Both the position numbers and the translations under genes were made by a program. The notes under the pieces are model-generated. The model made no database searches. It had not been told where the DNA came from and was given only the letters and a program-made list of their open reading frames with translations. Below, piece after piece: positions 44,653-54,315 of a stretch of 64,000 nt of DNA. Origin of the DNA: Caballeronia sp. NK8 (lineage in GTDB: Bacteria; Pseudomonadota; Gammaproteobacteria; Burkholderiales; Burkholderiaceae); NCBI RefSeq assembly GCF_018408855.1, contig NZ_AP024322.1:434001-498000 (forward strand), read 5' to 3'. The first letter of the stretch is position 1. Each line of letters opens with the position of its first letter.

Positions 44653-44866
44653 CCGAGTCTCCTGTCGAGAATCTAAGCCAGTCTAGCGTATTGGGGGTGT
44701 TCCGCGACCCAGGGTCGATATGCGGCTTGCCTTCAGAAATCGCTCGATTAGTGGGTCAGGGAGCATCGCCAAATCAAAGCGCGGGAATTACGGTGTCGAG
44801 GCTGCCAATGGCTCGACCTTGATGCGCTGGCACGGATACCAACACCTTCGTTCGCCCGATGCGTCG

Positions 44867-45826
44867 TTACGCTGCAAGCCGGTGCTCATAGTACGGCCTG
44901 TCTCTATCATCAAGAATCGCATACATTGCCTTCAAATCCGAAGCTTCTGGGTCCAACCACGCGTCGATGTTTTCAGTCTTGATTGGCACAATGCACCTGT
45001 CGTGGCCGGCAGCCTCGACTTCTGGCGGCGGCTCATCAGTGATGGCAGCGAACGATAGCAGGTCGGGTTGCCCTGGCGCGGTCCATCTCGACCATAGGCA
45101 AGCAACGTGCATCAGTTGGCCGTTGTTCGGACGAAACTCGAGGACGACATTCTCGTCTTTCTCATGAGTCTCCAGCAACGTGCCTTCCATCTTTGCTTTG
45201 CTGACGTTCTCGTAGAAGACATCAACAAGTATCACGCCATGCGTGTAGCCGAAACACGGCTTCCAGAATCCTTCGAGGTTGTCGCGTCGTGCGTTGTAGG
45301 TGCCTGGATACTTCACGTCGTAGTTCGCCGGTTTGCCAGCAATTCGGCACTGGTAACGCATCGGCTTGACCACGTACTTGCCGTTCTCCATGACAAGCAC
45401 AGGTGCGTAGGTTCCAGGAAAAATTCGTGAGTCGCGTGGCTTCGCCTCGGTTCGGTTGATGTCCTCGAGGCGGCGCAGCGACGTGTCAATTTTGTCTGCC
45501 GCGATGCGCTTACTCTCCGTTGCGGCCTTGGTCACCTTGGTCTGCAGCGCTCGCTCAGCGTCCGCGAGGCGAGTCCGTTGTTTGAAAAGCTCCTGCTCAA
45601 GCTTGGTCGTTTGCTCCGCGTTGAACCGGTCGATAGACGCTTTGATTTGTCGCTCTTCATCTGTTTGCGGGTCGCGAAAACTGTCGTCGACCGCCTTCGG
45701 AATCTTTGCTCTGCTGCCCTCGGCTCGTTCGAAGTAGAGTCGCGCAAATTCTTCGATGTCCATGTGCGCGCCGAAGGTCTTCACGTACTTGCGATAGTCC
45801 GCTTGAATTTGGGCCGAATAACACAT
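44867..45826 (-). CDS. SRAP domain protein (HMCES/YedK-like)
   Basis: 319 residues. The mature N-terminus is MCYSAQ: Cys2 forms a thiazolidine crosslink with abasic sites in single-stranded DNA, shielding them. Further SRAP marks are YNARRDNLEGFWK (about 182), the catalytic glutamate region VDVFYENVS (about 206) and GHDRCIVPIK (about 280) with the active histidine. A coiled-coil insertion (residues 60-135, EQELFKQRTRLADAERALQ) makes it longer than YedK (222). It ends a three-gene operon pointing away from the LexA box, so SOS control is likely. Confidence 0.88.
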   Translation of the reverse strand: MCYSAQIQADYRKYVKTFGAHMDIEEFARLYFERAEGSRAKIPKAVDDSFRDPQTDEERQIKASIDRFNAEQTTKLEQELFKQRTRLADAERALQTKVTKAATESKRIAADKIDTSLRRLEDINRTEAKPRDSRIFPGTYAPVLVMENGKYVVKPMRYQCRIAGKPANYDVKYPGTYNARRDNLEGFWKPCFGYTHGVILVDVFYENVSKAKMEGTLLETHEKDENVVLEFRPNNGQLMHVACLWSRWTAPGQPDLLSFAAITDEPPPEVEAAGHDRCIVPIKTENIDAWLDPEASDLKAMYAILDDRDRPYYEHRLAA

Positions 45827-45863
45827 GCGTGGTCTTCCTTGGTTGATTAGCTGGCTGGCCAGC

Positions 45864-46208
45864 TCAGAGCGATTCCTTGCACAGCTTCATCATCTTCTGG
45901 ACCACCGTGCTTGCTCGATTGAGCGTCATCTCGCCGGTGAACAGTGCCGGCACGTCGCACTGCCGAACCGCGATGCCGGCGTCCTGCAACTCGCGCTTTG
46001 CAATCTTCAGCGCAAGCTGCCCGAGGAGCACTCGGTCGAGCCAGTCCATCGCCGCGGCGTTTCGCGCGAGCCAAATGCGACAGCTCTCGACAAGATGGTC
46101 GATTCGCCACTCATACGTCAGCGTGTGTGACGCAGCGACGGTTGCGACCAAAAAGCACAGAAGGTCGGCGCGCGCGCCTGGAAGGTCATCAATATCGAGT
46201 TTTTCCAT
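45864..46208 (-). CDS. Hypothetical protein of the SRAP operon
   Basis: 114 residues, mostly helical, with hydrophobic segment LLCFLVATVAASHTLTYEW near residue 18 that could be buried or membrane-associated. No known family. 37 bases before the SRAP gene, 42 after the 110-residue gene, all on the minus strand, so a single transcript is likely. Confidence 0.6.
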   Translation of the reverse strand: MEKLDIDDLPGARADLLCFLVATVAASHTLTYEWRIDHLVESCRIWLARNAAAMDWLDRVLLGQLALKIAKRELQDAGIAVRQCDVPALFTGEMTLNRASTVVQKMMKLCKESL

Positions 46209-46250
46209 TGTTCCAATTGCTCATTCCGCTGTTTCGTTCGAGGCTTTGGT

Positions 46251-46583
46251 TCATCTAAATACAGTTGCAGACGACGCGGCGAGATTCAACCGTATCGCGC
46301 CTGCCCCGTCGTCTGCGCTGCTGCATCGCACACCTGTTCCGACGCATGCGCCGTCGCAACTCTTGCAGTAGTGTCGGTCGCGCACGCTGCCGTCGACCGC
46401 CCAGCGATTGAAATCGTCAACAGGTTTCATGCCGACCGTTCGGCCAGCTTCCTGCGCGAAAAAGGTCGGCTCTCCGGCCTTGCCACGTGCGACGGCCTCG
46501 TCAATGGTCGCATCACCGAAGGCGTCACGCAGCTTCGACACGAAATCCGCAATTTCCGGCATCGGGTGCTTTCGCACAAGCAT
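46251..46583 (-). CDS. Hypothetical protein, first gene of the SRAP operon
   Basis: 110 residues from ATG 46583 (a TTG at 46589 is an alternative). The N-terminal helices (MPEIADFVSKLRDAFGDATI) are followed by a Cys-containing part (HYCKSCDGACVG). Its start is 68 bases from the LexA box. No recognised domain. Confidence 0.6.
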   Translation of the reverse strand: MLVRKHPMPEIADFVSKLRDAFGDATIDEAVARGKAGEPTFFAQEAGRTVGMKPVDDFNRWAVDGSVRDRHYCKSCDGACVGTGVRCSSADDGAGAIRLNLAASSATVFR

Positions 46584-46650
46584 ATCCAAACGCGTCTGCT
46601 CTGACGACCAAAAAGGGGCAATTCACTGCTTCGGATTTTGAGTTACGATA

Positions 46651-46666
46651 CTGTATAAATATACAG
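46651..46666. promoter_or_regulatory. LexA (SOS) box
   Basis: CTGTATAAATATACAG is a perfect CTG-N10-CAG palindrome with an AT-only core. It is 12 bases before imuA and 67 before the first gene of the divergent SRAP operon. A -35-like TTGAGT (46639) and -10-like TATACA (46660) overlap it, so LexA binding would block imuA transcription and possibly both directions. Confidence 0.92.
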
Positions 46667-46678
46667 TGCTTTCGCGAA

Positions 46679-47392
46679 ATGGCTGCCTTGCCCCAACACA
46701 TCGAGTCGATTCATCCGAGCCTCTGGCGCGGGTCTCAGCTCGCCCGTGCGTACGGCAAGACGGTCGATACGGGGTATGCGGCTTTAAGCGCCGAGCTGCC
46801 TGGCGGCGGCTGGCCACTTGGAGCGTTGGTGGAGTTGCTCGTCCAGCAGCCAGGGATAGGCGAGATGCGGTTGTTGAGGCCAGCGCTCTCCGAATTGAGC
46901 GCACGACCAGTGGTGCTTTTGCAGGCACCGCACGTTCCTAACGCCTTGGCGTTTTCGTTTCTCGGGCTGCCGATGAACAAGCTGATGAGACTGCGAGCGC
47001 CGAAGACGGCGGACGCGCTCTGGTGCGCCGAGCGCGTGCTTCAGGCCAAAACCTGCGGCGCCCTCATTTTCTGGCAGCAGCACATCCGGGTCGAGGCACT
47101 GCGACGGCTTCACCTCGCAGCGCAGGCGACGGAAACCTTGCTGGTGTTAATCAGGCCGCTGGCCAGCGCTCAAGACGCATCGCCGGCGACGCTCCGATTG
47201 GGAGTCAGACCGGCTGACGGCGGCCTCGTCGTCGATGTTGTAAAGCGACGAGGCCCGACACGAACCGAAACATTGTCCGTCGCCCTGCAACCGTCACCGA
47301 TTCTGCTCAGCCCTTATGGCCGTGTTCGTCGCCATCTTCCTGCCCCGGCTTTCGCTGGAGGTGTTCCGTCCGCGGTGGTCACCGCCGACTGA
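46679..47392 (+). CDS. imuA: ImuA, SOS mutasome RecA-like protein
   Basis: 237 residues from ATG 46679. RecA/SulA-like fold: GYAALSAELPGGGWPLGALVE near residue 35 corresponds to the Walker A region with no lysine, typical for ImuA. C-terminal VVDVVKRRGPT is the family signature. ImuA supports ImuB and DnaE2 in damage-induced mutagenesis. The predicted transcript start lies only a few bases before the ATG and no ribosome site is visible. It overlaps imuB by 77 bases. Confidence 0.85.
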   Translation: MAALPQHIESIHPSLWRGSQLARAYGKTVDTGYAALSAELPGGGWPLGALVELLVQQPGIGEMRLLRPALSELSARPVVLLQAPHVPNALAFSFLGLPMNKLMRLRAPKTADALWCAERVLQAKTCGALIFWQQHIRVEALRRLHLAAQATETLLVLIRPLASAQDASPATLRLGVRPADGGLVVDVVKRRGPTRTETLSVALQPSPILLSPYGRVRRHLPAPAFAGGVPSAVVTAD

Positions 47393-48779
47393 GCACGGGT
47401 GCGTCGTGCTGGAGCGCGACAAGGTGATTGTGATGGACGCAGTAGCGCGAGAAGCTGGGGTGCTCCCAGGAATGAAGCGAGGCGGAGTGACCACGCTCTC
47501 GCCTGACGCGGCGGTCTACGACAGAAGTGTAGAACGCGAGCGGGAGATGCAGCGCGAAGTCGCTTTCGGCTTATTGCGCTTCTCGCCGCAGGTTGCCGTT
47601 TGCGACGAAGAAACTATCGTAGTGGACGTGACGGCGAGCCTGCGTCTGTTTGGCGGCATCCGCAGTATCTGTTCGCAGTTGCGAAACGTTGTGAAGTCGA
47701 TAGGCGTGACAGCACGCATGAGCGTCGCACCAACCGGGCAAGGCGCATGGCTGCTCGCGAAGCGAGGCCGATGTCGCGTGCTCAAGATGCGCTCGCTCGA
47801 GCGAAATCTCGATGCGCTTCCGTTCATGGTCGTGCAAGAGGTTCGCGCCTACGCGGATTGGTTTCAAGGTCTCGGCTGCCGAGCGCTAAGTGACATCCGG
47901 CGCCTTCCGCGCGCTGGACTGAAGAAGAGGTGCGGTGTGGATTTGCTCGACTCTCTCGACCGCGCCTACGGTCTTTCGCCAGAGCTGTATCAGTGGCTCG
48001 ATGTGCCTCCAACCTTCAGCGCCCGAACCGAACTGCCCGACCGCGTCGAACACGCCGAAGCCGTGCTTTTCTCCGCGCGACGCCTCATCGTGCAGCTGTG
48101 CGGTTGGTTGAGCGCGCAGCAACTCGCGCTGACACACGCCACTGTATCCCTCGAGCACGAACGCGGCCGACAAGCCGTCGAGCCCACCATTCTTGAAATC
48201 GCTCTTGCAGAGCCGACCTGGCATGAAGAGCACCTCATGCGCTTGCTCAAGGAGCGGCTCGGGCGCACTGAACTGCCGGCTGCTGTGCTTGCCGTTCGAC
48301 TGACGGCCTCCAAAGTAGAGCCGGCCGAGCCGCCGAGCGACTCGCTGTTTCCTGACCCTGGTGGGTCTACCGAAGACCACAACCGCCTCATCGAACTCCT
48401 CGTTGCGAGACTCGGTGCCGAGAACGTGTTGCGGCCGGCGCCGACCTCCGACCACAGGCCGGAACACGCAAATCGTTGGGTCTCGGTTCAGGACGAGGCG
48501 AAGCCGACCATACCGCCGGTAGGACTGCCGCGTCCGACCTGGTTGCTCGATGAGCCCGTTCGCCTCATGGTGAAGAACCATCGCCCGTTCTATGGCTCGC
48601 CGCTCAAGCTCGTTTCAACTGGCGAGCGCATTGAAGCAGGATGGCACGACCGCGAACTGGTTACCCGCGACTATTACGTCGCCGAAGCGGCCGACAAGAG
48701 TTGCTATTGGATTTACCGCGAGCGACCGAGCGTGACGTCGGACGAAACGCGCTGGTTCCTCCACGGCCTGTTTGGGTAA
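47316..48779 (+). CDS. imuB: ImuB, Y-family polymerase-like protein
   Basis: 487 residues. Little-finger and palm order as in Y-family polymerases, but the catalytic acidic residues are missing, as in ImuB: the first conserved position reads AIFLPRLSLEVF and the VDVTASLRLFGG segment replaces the S-x-D-E motif. C-terminal half ends in YWIYRERP. ImuB tethers the mutasome to the sliding clamp. Start is inside imuA, translation coupled. Confidence 0.9.
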   Translation: MAVFVAIFLPRLSLEVFRPRWSPPTEHGCVVLERDKVIVMDAVAREAGVLPGMKRGGVTTLSPDAAVYDRSVEREREMQREVAFGLLRFSPQVAVCDEETIVVDVTASLRLFGGIRSICSQLRNVVKSIGVTARMSVAPTGQGAWLLAKRGRCRVLKMRSLERNLDALPFMVVQEVRAYADWFQGLGCRALSDIRRLPRAGLKKRCGVDLLDSLDRAYGLSPELYQWLDVPPTFSARTELPDRVEHAEAVLFSARRLIVQLCGWLSAQQLALTHATVSLEHERGRQAVEPTILEIALAEPTWHEEHLMRLLKERLGRTELPAAVLAVRLTASKVEPAEPPSDSLFPDPGGSTEDHNRLIELLVARLGAENVLRPAPTSDHRPEHANRWVSVQDEAKPTIPPVGLPRPTWLLDEPVRLMVKNHRPFYGSPLKLVSTGERIEAGWHDRELVTRDYYVAEAADKSCYWIYRERPSVTSDETRWFLHGLFG

Positions 48780-48791
48780 GCAGGTGTCGTC

Positions 48792-51700
48792 GTGGACTTC
48801 CCCTCGTTGGCGTTGCCGGATTACGCGGAGCTATTCGCGTTCACCAACTTCTCTTTCCTCCGTGGCGCCTCCCATGGCGAAGAACTGGTGTTGCGTGCTT
48901 CGCAACTCGGATATTCGGGACTTGCCGTCACCGATGAATGTTCGCTCGCCGGCGTAGTTCGCGCTCATGTACAAGCGAAGGAGGAGAAGCTTCCGCTCAT
49001 CATCGGGTCATTTTTTCAGCTTGTGAACGCGGACAAGAGTCCAGCGTTTGGTCTCATCCTGCTTGCCCAGAATCGCAACGGCTACGGCAATCTTTCCGAG
49101 CTCATCACGTTAGGGCGCATGCGAGCAGCCAAGGGCGAGTACCTTCTGACGCCGCATGACATCTCAAAGCCCGAGAGAGAGTACGCGCATCTCAAAGGTA
49201 TGCCTGATTGTCTCGCTATTCTGGTGCCCGATTTTCCCGCGAAGGAAGACGCGCTCGCTGTTCAACTCGAATGGATGAACGACGTTTTCGCTGAGCGTGC
49301 TTGGGTGGGGCTCACGTTGCACCAGCGCGCAATGGACGACATTCATCGCGGCGCCGTCGAGTTCGTGGCGGACCAGTACCGGGTACCCGTCGTAGCGACA
49401 GGAAACGTCGTCATGCACGTGCGCTCGAGGAAGCCGTTGCAGGACACGATGACGGCGATTCGAATCGGGAAGCCCGTTGCAGATTGTGGCTATGACCTCG
49501 CGCCGAACGCGGAAGGACATCTTCGGTCGCGACTGCGTCTTGCAAATCTGTATCCGCCGCACACGCTCTCGGAGACGCTCAACATCCTAGAGCGATGCAA
49601 CTTCTCCCTGGACGAACTTCGATACGAGTATCCGGATGAACTCGTGCCTGATGGGTTCACTCATGAAGCTTACCTACGTCAAGAAACTTACATCGGCGCG
49701 CATCGAAGATTTCCGGCTGGCATCCCGCACGCGGTTCAAGAGCAAATCGAGCATGAGCTACAGCTCATTCGGGAGCTCCAGTACGAGGCTTACTTCCTCA
49801 CGGTCTACGACATTGTCCGTTTTGCGCGCAGTCAGCACATCCTGTGTCAAGGCCGCGGGTCAGCGGCGAACAGTGCGGTCTGTTATTGCCTCGGCGTAAC
49901 CGAGGTCGACCCGTCGCGCGGCAACATGCTGTTCGAACGATTCATCTCGAAGGAGCGTGGTGAACCGCCGGACATCGACGTGGATTTCGAGCATCAGCGG
50001 CGTGAGGAGGTCATCCAATACATCTATCGGAAGTATGGACGGGACCGAGCCGCGATTGCAGCGGCTGTCTCGACGTATCGTCCGCGCGGCGCGCTCCGCG
50101 AAACCGGCAAAGCGCTCGGCATCGACCCGCAAATCGTCGATAGAGTCGCCAAGTCACATCAGTGGTTCGACCATTCGCAAGACCTTCTTCGACGGTTCGC
50201 TGAGTCTGGCCTGGACCCCGAGAATCCGCTCATCGGTTTGTGGGCGACGTTGGCAGCGCAAATCCTCAATTTTCCGCGCCATCTGTCGCAGCACTCCGGC
50301 GGCTTCGTCATCAGTCGCGGGAAGCTGACAAGGCTCGTTCCTGTTGAGAACGCGGCGATGGCGGACAGGTCGGCGATTCAGTGGGACAAGGACGACCTCG
50401 AAGCGCTTGGCCTGCTGAAAATTGATGTTCTTGCACTCGGCATGCTGTCGGCGATTCGTCGCACGCTCGACATCGTGTCGGAGCAGCGTGGCGAGCGGTT
50501 CGAGATGCAGGACATCCCGCCTGAGGACGACGCCACATACGAGATGATTTCTCGCGCAGACACGATGGGCGTCTTCCAGATTGAGTCGCGTGCGCAGATG
50601 AGCATGCTGCCTCGCATGAAACCGCGAGAGTTCTACGACTTGGTCATCGAAGTGGCCATCGTGAGACCAGGCCCAATCCAGGGCGGTGCAGTACATCCAT
50701 ATCTGCGACGTCGGCAAGGAATCGAACCTGTCACATATCCAAGCGAAGCATTAAAGGTCGCCCTCGGTCGGACGCTTGGGGTACCCATCTTTCAAGAGCA
50801 AGTCATGCAAGTTGCCATCCTGGCTGCTGGGTTTACTCCGGGCGAAGCGGACCAGCTCCGCAGAGCCATGGCAGCGTGGAAGCGCAAAGGTGGCCTCGAC
50901 CGGTACTACGACCGCATCGTCAACGGAATGATGGAGCGAGGATACGAACGCGATTTTGCTGAATCCATCTTTCAACAGATTCATGGCTTCGGCGAGTATG
51001 GCTTTCCAGAAAGTCATGCTGCATCTTTCGCGTTGCTCGTCTATGCGAGCAGTTGGTTGAAATGCCACGAACCGGAGGCATTTCTCGCCGCGATGCTGAA
51101 CAGCATGCCGCTTGGTTTTTACTCGGCATCGCAGCTCATTCAAGACGCCCAACGCCATGGTGTGAAGGTCCTACCCGCAGACGTCACAATCTGCGGCTGG
51201 GACTCGGTTCTCGAGAGCCATGATGCTCGAGTGAAGCCAGCAGTTAGACTCGGTCTGTCTCTGCTAAAGGGAATGAAGGATGGCGCGGCCGAGCGAATCG
51301 AAGCCGCGAGAGCGGTTAAGAGGTTTGCAAGCGTCAGCGATTTGGCAAAACGCGCTCAGCTGGACAGGAAAGACCTCCAGGTTCTTGCAGCCGCGAATGC
51401 GCTTTCATCATTGGCTGGCAATCGCCGCGAAGCGCTCTGGCAGTCGGTCGCCGCTGTGCCAGACCGCGACCTTCTCCTCGATGCGCGCGTAAATGATGGA
51501 ACGCCCGCGCTCGGCGCACCGTCCGAAGCGGAAGACATCATTGCTGACTTCAACGCCATGAGTCTTACGCTCGGCCGCCACCCACTTTCGCTTTTGCGGC
51601 CAACCCTCCTTGAGCAACGTCTTGTGCCTGCGTCAACGCTTATGACCTATCCGAATGGTCGGCTCGCTCGCGGATGCGGACTCGTCACAGTGCGACAGCG

Positions 51701-51941
51701 CCCAGGTACGGCAAAGGGCGTTATGTTCATGACTATCGAAGACGAGACGGGAAACGTGAACGTAATCGTTTGGCCTTCTCTGCTCGAGAAGTATCGGCGT
51801 GAAGCGCTCGGTGCGGCGCTACTTGCGGTGTACGGAACGTGGCAGTGCGAAGGCGAAGTACGACATCTCGTTGCGCAGAGACTCGTCGACATGTCTCACT
51901 TGCTCGGCGGTCTCACAACGGTGAGCCGCAATTTCTGCTGA
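48792..51941 (+). CDS. dnaE2: Error-prone DNA polymerase III alpha subunit DnaE2 (ImuC)
   Basis: 1049 residues from GTG 48792, 12 bases after imuB. N-terminal PHP domain (FTNFSFLRGASHGEELV, about 18), palm with PPDIDVDFEHQRREEV (about 392) holding catalytic aspartates, GRGSAANSAVCYCLG (about 354), and C-terminal OB-fold (VMFMTIEDETGNVNVI, about 975). Length is normal for DnaE2. It is the polymerase that copies across lesions in the ImuA-ImuB-DnaE2 mutasome; SOS-induced through the LexA box at 46651. Confidence 0.95.
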   Translation: MDFPSLALPDYAELFAFTNFSFLRGASHGEELVLRASQLGYSGLAVTDECSLAGVVRAHVQAKEEKLPLIIGSFFQLVNADKSPAFGLILLAQNRNGYGNLSELITLGRMRAAKGEYLLTPHDISKPEREYAHLKGMPDCLAILVPDFPAKEDALAVQLEWMNDVFAERAWVGLTLHQRAMDDIHRGAVEFVADQYRVPVVATGNVVMHVRSRKPLQDTMTAIRIGKPVADCGYDLAPNAEGHLRSRLRLANLYPPHTLSETLNILERCNFSLDELRYEYPDELVPDGFTHEAYLRQETYIGAHRRFPAGIPHAVQEQIEHELQLIRELQYEAYFLTVYDIVRFARSQHILCQGRGSAANSAVCYCLGVTEVDPSRGNMLFERFISKERGEPPDIDVDFEHQRREEVIQYIYRKYGRDRAAIAAAVSTYRPRGALRETGKALGIDPQIVDRVAKSHQWFDHSQDLLRRFAESGLDPENPLIGLWATLAAQILNFPRHLSQHSGGFVISRGKLTRLVPVENAAMADRSAIQWDKDDLEALGLLKIDVLALGMLSAIRRTLDIVSEQRGERFEMQDIPPEDDATYEMISRADTMGVFQIESRAQMSMLPRMKPREFYDLVIEVAIVRPGPIQGGAVHPYLRRRQGIEPVTYPSEALKVALGRTLGVPIFQEQVMQVAILAAGFTPGEADQLRRAMAAWKRKGGLDRYYDRIVNGMMERGYERDFAESIFQQIHGFGEYGFPESHAASFALLVYASSWLKCHEPEAFLAAMLNSMPLGFYSASQLIQDAQRHGVKVLPADVTICGWDSVLESHDARVKPAVRLGLSLLKGMKDGAAERIEAARAVKRFASVSDLAKRAQLDRKDLQVLAAANALSSLAGNRREALWQSVAAVPDRDLLLDARVNDGTPALGAPSEAEDIIADFNAMSLTLGRHPLSLLRPTLLEQRLVPASTLMTYPNGRLARGCGLVTVRQRPGTAKGVMFMTIEDETGNVNVIVWPSLLEKYRREALGAALLAVYGTWQCEGEVRHLVAQRLVDMSHLLGGLTTVSRNFC

Positions 51942-52196
51942 AGCGTAGTGCCGAAAGACGAGCGGCCTTTTGCAACTGACAGCGCGCAACCCTCGAAGCT
52001 GTTTCCTTCTTACTAATTTTTGAGCCGTCAAGGGAGAATGTGCTGCAGGCTCCCTCGAGTCTGTATGCGCCGGCGGATTAGACAAAAGGCGGCCAAACTT
52101 ATTTTGCGCATTGCCGACTCCAACTTGCCCGGAAATGTTATCAACCTACCTTCTGGCGTGGGAAAATAGTACGTCGCGTGAGGAAGGCGAGACGAC

Positions 52197-52454
52197 ATGT
52201 TGACGAACGAAGGCGCTGATGACGCTGAAATCATCATTCGACCTGCCGAAGGCGGGGTCTGGCATGTCGAGATTCCCCATGAAGGCAGTGTAGTCGTCAA
52301 GGTTGCGAACAACCAAGATGAAGCGCTTTTGCTGGCGAGAAGCCTGTGTCCTGGATTCCAAATCCGCTTCTTGCCGGCAGGTGAGTCTTCCGAGACCCTT
52401 CACGACGACCTGTCTCGTGCAAATAAGCCGCACGGGAGAATCGACTCTGCCTGA
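52197..52454 (+). CDS. Small hypothetical protein
   Basis: 85 residues; GAGGAAGG 6 bases before ATG 52197. Pattern GGVWHVEIPHEGSVVVKVAN followed by a helix (NQDEALLLARSLC) suggests a small alpha/beta domain like DUF2188 proteins. The 255 bases before it, after dnaE2, hold no gene I can support. Confidence 0.6.
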   Translation: MLTNEGADDAEIIIRPAEGGVWHVEIPHEGSVVVKVANNQDEALLLARSLCPGFQIRFLPAGESSETLHDDLSRANKPHGRIDSA

Positions 52455-52584
52455 AAAGCCGGGCTGAAGTTCTCCGCGGCATCCGAACGTGGTAGAGAGA
52501 AGAAGAATAAGAACGCGTGAGAGGACCTTGGCTGCAGACCTCACCCGTCTTCTCGGCCATCAAACCGTCCGACGGTTAATTCCC

Positions 52585-53049
52585 TCAAATGGGCGTGGAG
52601 TGCGCGGCGTGTGGACGGAAGCGTGGAGGCGCTTCGTTCAAATGGCCCCACATAGACCGGATACTGGCGACGTCGCGGCGAAACTCGCCAAAGTCCGCGG
52701 CTTTGACTATGTATCCGTTGATTCCGAGTTCGTAGGCGCGAACGATGTCCAACTCTTCGCGTGAAGACGTTAGTGCAATCACCGGGATGTGTCGAAATTC
52801 GGGGGCCGCACGCATGGCAGCGAGGACCTCAAGCCCCGTCACGCGAGGCATTTTTATATCGAGCAGAACAAAATCGGGGTGACCTGCTGGCCGCGAACTG
52901 AACTGGCCGCGGTGGTTCAGGTAGTCCAGTGCCTCCTGACCGTCATCGACTGAAACAATGGGCTGTCTTGTATTGCAGCGCTCAAGGGCGAGATGAAGGA
53001 GCTCAAGGTCACTTGGGTTATCTTCGGCTACAAGAATCGGGCGATTCAT
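52585..53049 (-). CDS. Single-domain response regulator (Rcp1-like)
   Basis: 154 residues. REC domain: acidic pocket VAEDNPSDLE (residue 7), phosphorylated Asp in FVLLDIKMPRV (about 65), Thr in VIALTSS (about 93), Lys in YIVKAADF (about 115). The loop after motif one is long (DDGQEALDYLNHRGQF), as in Rcp1-type regulators served by phytochrome kinases. No output domain and no kinase next to it. Confidence 0.85.
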   Translation of the reverse strand: MNRPILVAEDNPSDLELLHLALERCNTRQPIVSVDDGQEALDYLNHRGQFSSRPAGHPDFVLLDIKMPRVTGLEVLAAMRAAPEFRHIPVIALTSSREELDIVRAYELGINGYIVKAADFGEFRRDVASIRSMWGHLNEAPPRFRPHAAHSTPI

Positions 53050-53320
53050 TTTTCAACGTGAATAGGTTGTCCTTGCTTGCCATTTTACGCTTTGGTGGAT
53101 ATACCCGCCCCGGGTCTACTCTAGCCGTACTGTTGCGGGGGATGGGTCGAAGTCTCAGTCAAAACTTCCGGTCTGCGAACCTGAAAAGTGGAAATCGCTA
53201 CCTGCGATGCCACTAAAGCGATGCCCGAAAGGCAAAGGAAAAGCGTCTGCTTTGCTAGATGCGGCTCGGGCATGCGCCATGCGGCGCATTCAAAATCATA
53301 TAGCTTTCCGAGGCCCAAGA

Positions 53321-53719
53321 ATGTCGTTCTCTGATGGTCCTCTGACATCGCGTTCGCCCGCTGTGTTGCTTATCGACGATGAGCCGGACATTCGGAATGT
53401 CTGGGCGATGGTGCTCGGGATGGAAGGCTTGACGGCAAGCACCGCGGCGAATGGACGAGAGGGGCTGGAGAAGGCACGCAACCTTCGGCCCGATGTAGTC
53501 ATCTGCGATTTCATGATGCCTGGATTAAACGGGCTCGAGGTCTGTCGCCTGATACGGGAAGACGTTTCACTGAAGGATGTCGCGGTCATCTTGTGGTCAG
53601 CGGCACGAGGCATTGATGCTGACGGCTGTGCCGACCTGGTCGTCGAGAAGCCCGTGCACATCGAAGCTTTCCTTGCGGACATCAAATCGCTCGCCCGCCG
53701 AAGCGCGGAAGAGAATTGA
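53321..53719 (+). CDS. Single-domain response regulator
   Basis: 132 residues from ATG 53321 with GAGG 8 bases upstream. REC domain: LLIDDEPDIRNVW (about 15), VVICDFMMPGLNG (about 60) with the phosphorylated Asp, ILWSAARG (about 89) with Ser in the Thr position, and VVEKPVHIEA (about 106). No output domain. Divergent from the first response regulator; the 271-base space between holds nothing else I can name. Confidence 0.85.
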   Translation: MSFSDGPLTSRSPAVLLIDDEPDIRNVWAMVLGMEGLTASTAANGREGLEKARNLRPDVVICDFMMPGLNGLEVCRLIREDVSLKDVAVILWSAARGIDADGCADLVVEKPVHIEAFLADIKSLARRSAEEN

Positions 53720-53766
53720 CCGGTATGTTCCGTGAGCAGCCTCGCAATCGCGGCTCAAAGCCTTGG

Positions 53767-54180
53767 CTACGCTGCTGCCATGTCAATGGCCTCCTTGAGC
53801 GGAACGCGACGGTGGGTCTGCGCCTGCCTCAGAAAAATCTCCGCAATCCCCTTGGTTGGAATGCTCGCCTCCATGCGGCGTAACTCCTCTAGACGGCACC
53901 ATTTGCATCGCGCAATTTCGTTCGCGGGTACCGGCTCCGCCTCGGGACCAACGCGCGCGATGAACACAAAGTGCCGAGTCTGCAAGCCGCGAAACTGGAA
54001 CGCATATCGGACATGCACCGCATCGAGCCCCGTCTCTTCTTTCAGCTCGCGAACGGCTGCATCGGAGAACTCCTCGCCGGGCTCCGCTCGGCCGCCGGGA
54101 AAGGCCCACCGACCTCGTGCTCGTGCGACGAGGAGAACTCGTCCATCGCGCTCACAAATGACCGTCGCTCTGCGTTTCAT
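53767..54180 (-). CDS. NUDIX hydrolase
   Basis: 137 residues from ATG 54180 ([13 protein letters not shown]); the frame reaches 54246 but the family starts here. Nudix box [20 protein letters not shown] then ETGL (residues 27-50) is complete, so the Mg site for pyrophosphate cleavage is intact. Substrates could be oxidised nucleotides, which would suit the SOS neighbourhood. The 3' end overlaps no gene. Confidence 0.87.
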   Translation of the reverse strand: MKRRATVICERDGRVLLVARARGRWAFPGGRAEPGEEFSDAAVRELKEETGLDAVHVRYAFQFRGLQTRHFVFIARVGPEAEPVPANEIARCKWCRLEELRRMEASIPTKGIAEIFLRQAQTHRRVPLKEAIDMAAA

Positions 54181-54315
54181 AGACTCAGCGTTTAGTTGGA
54201 CGTGCAGGCCGGCTTCACTCGTCATTGCCAACAAAGGCGGGACCATGAATGACGGGCGGCCAAATTCCGAATGATATAGCCTAGAGACTTCTGAGGTTCT
54301 TTCGCGAGCTCCGTA

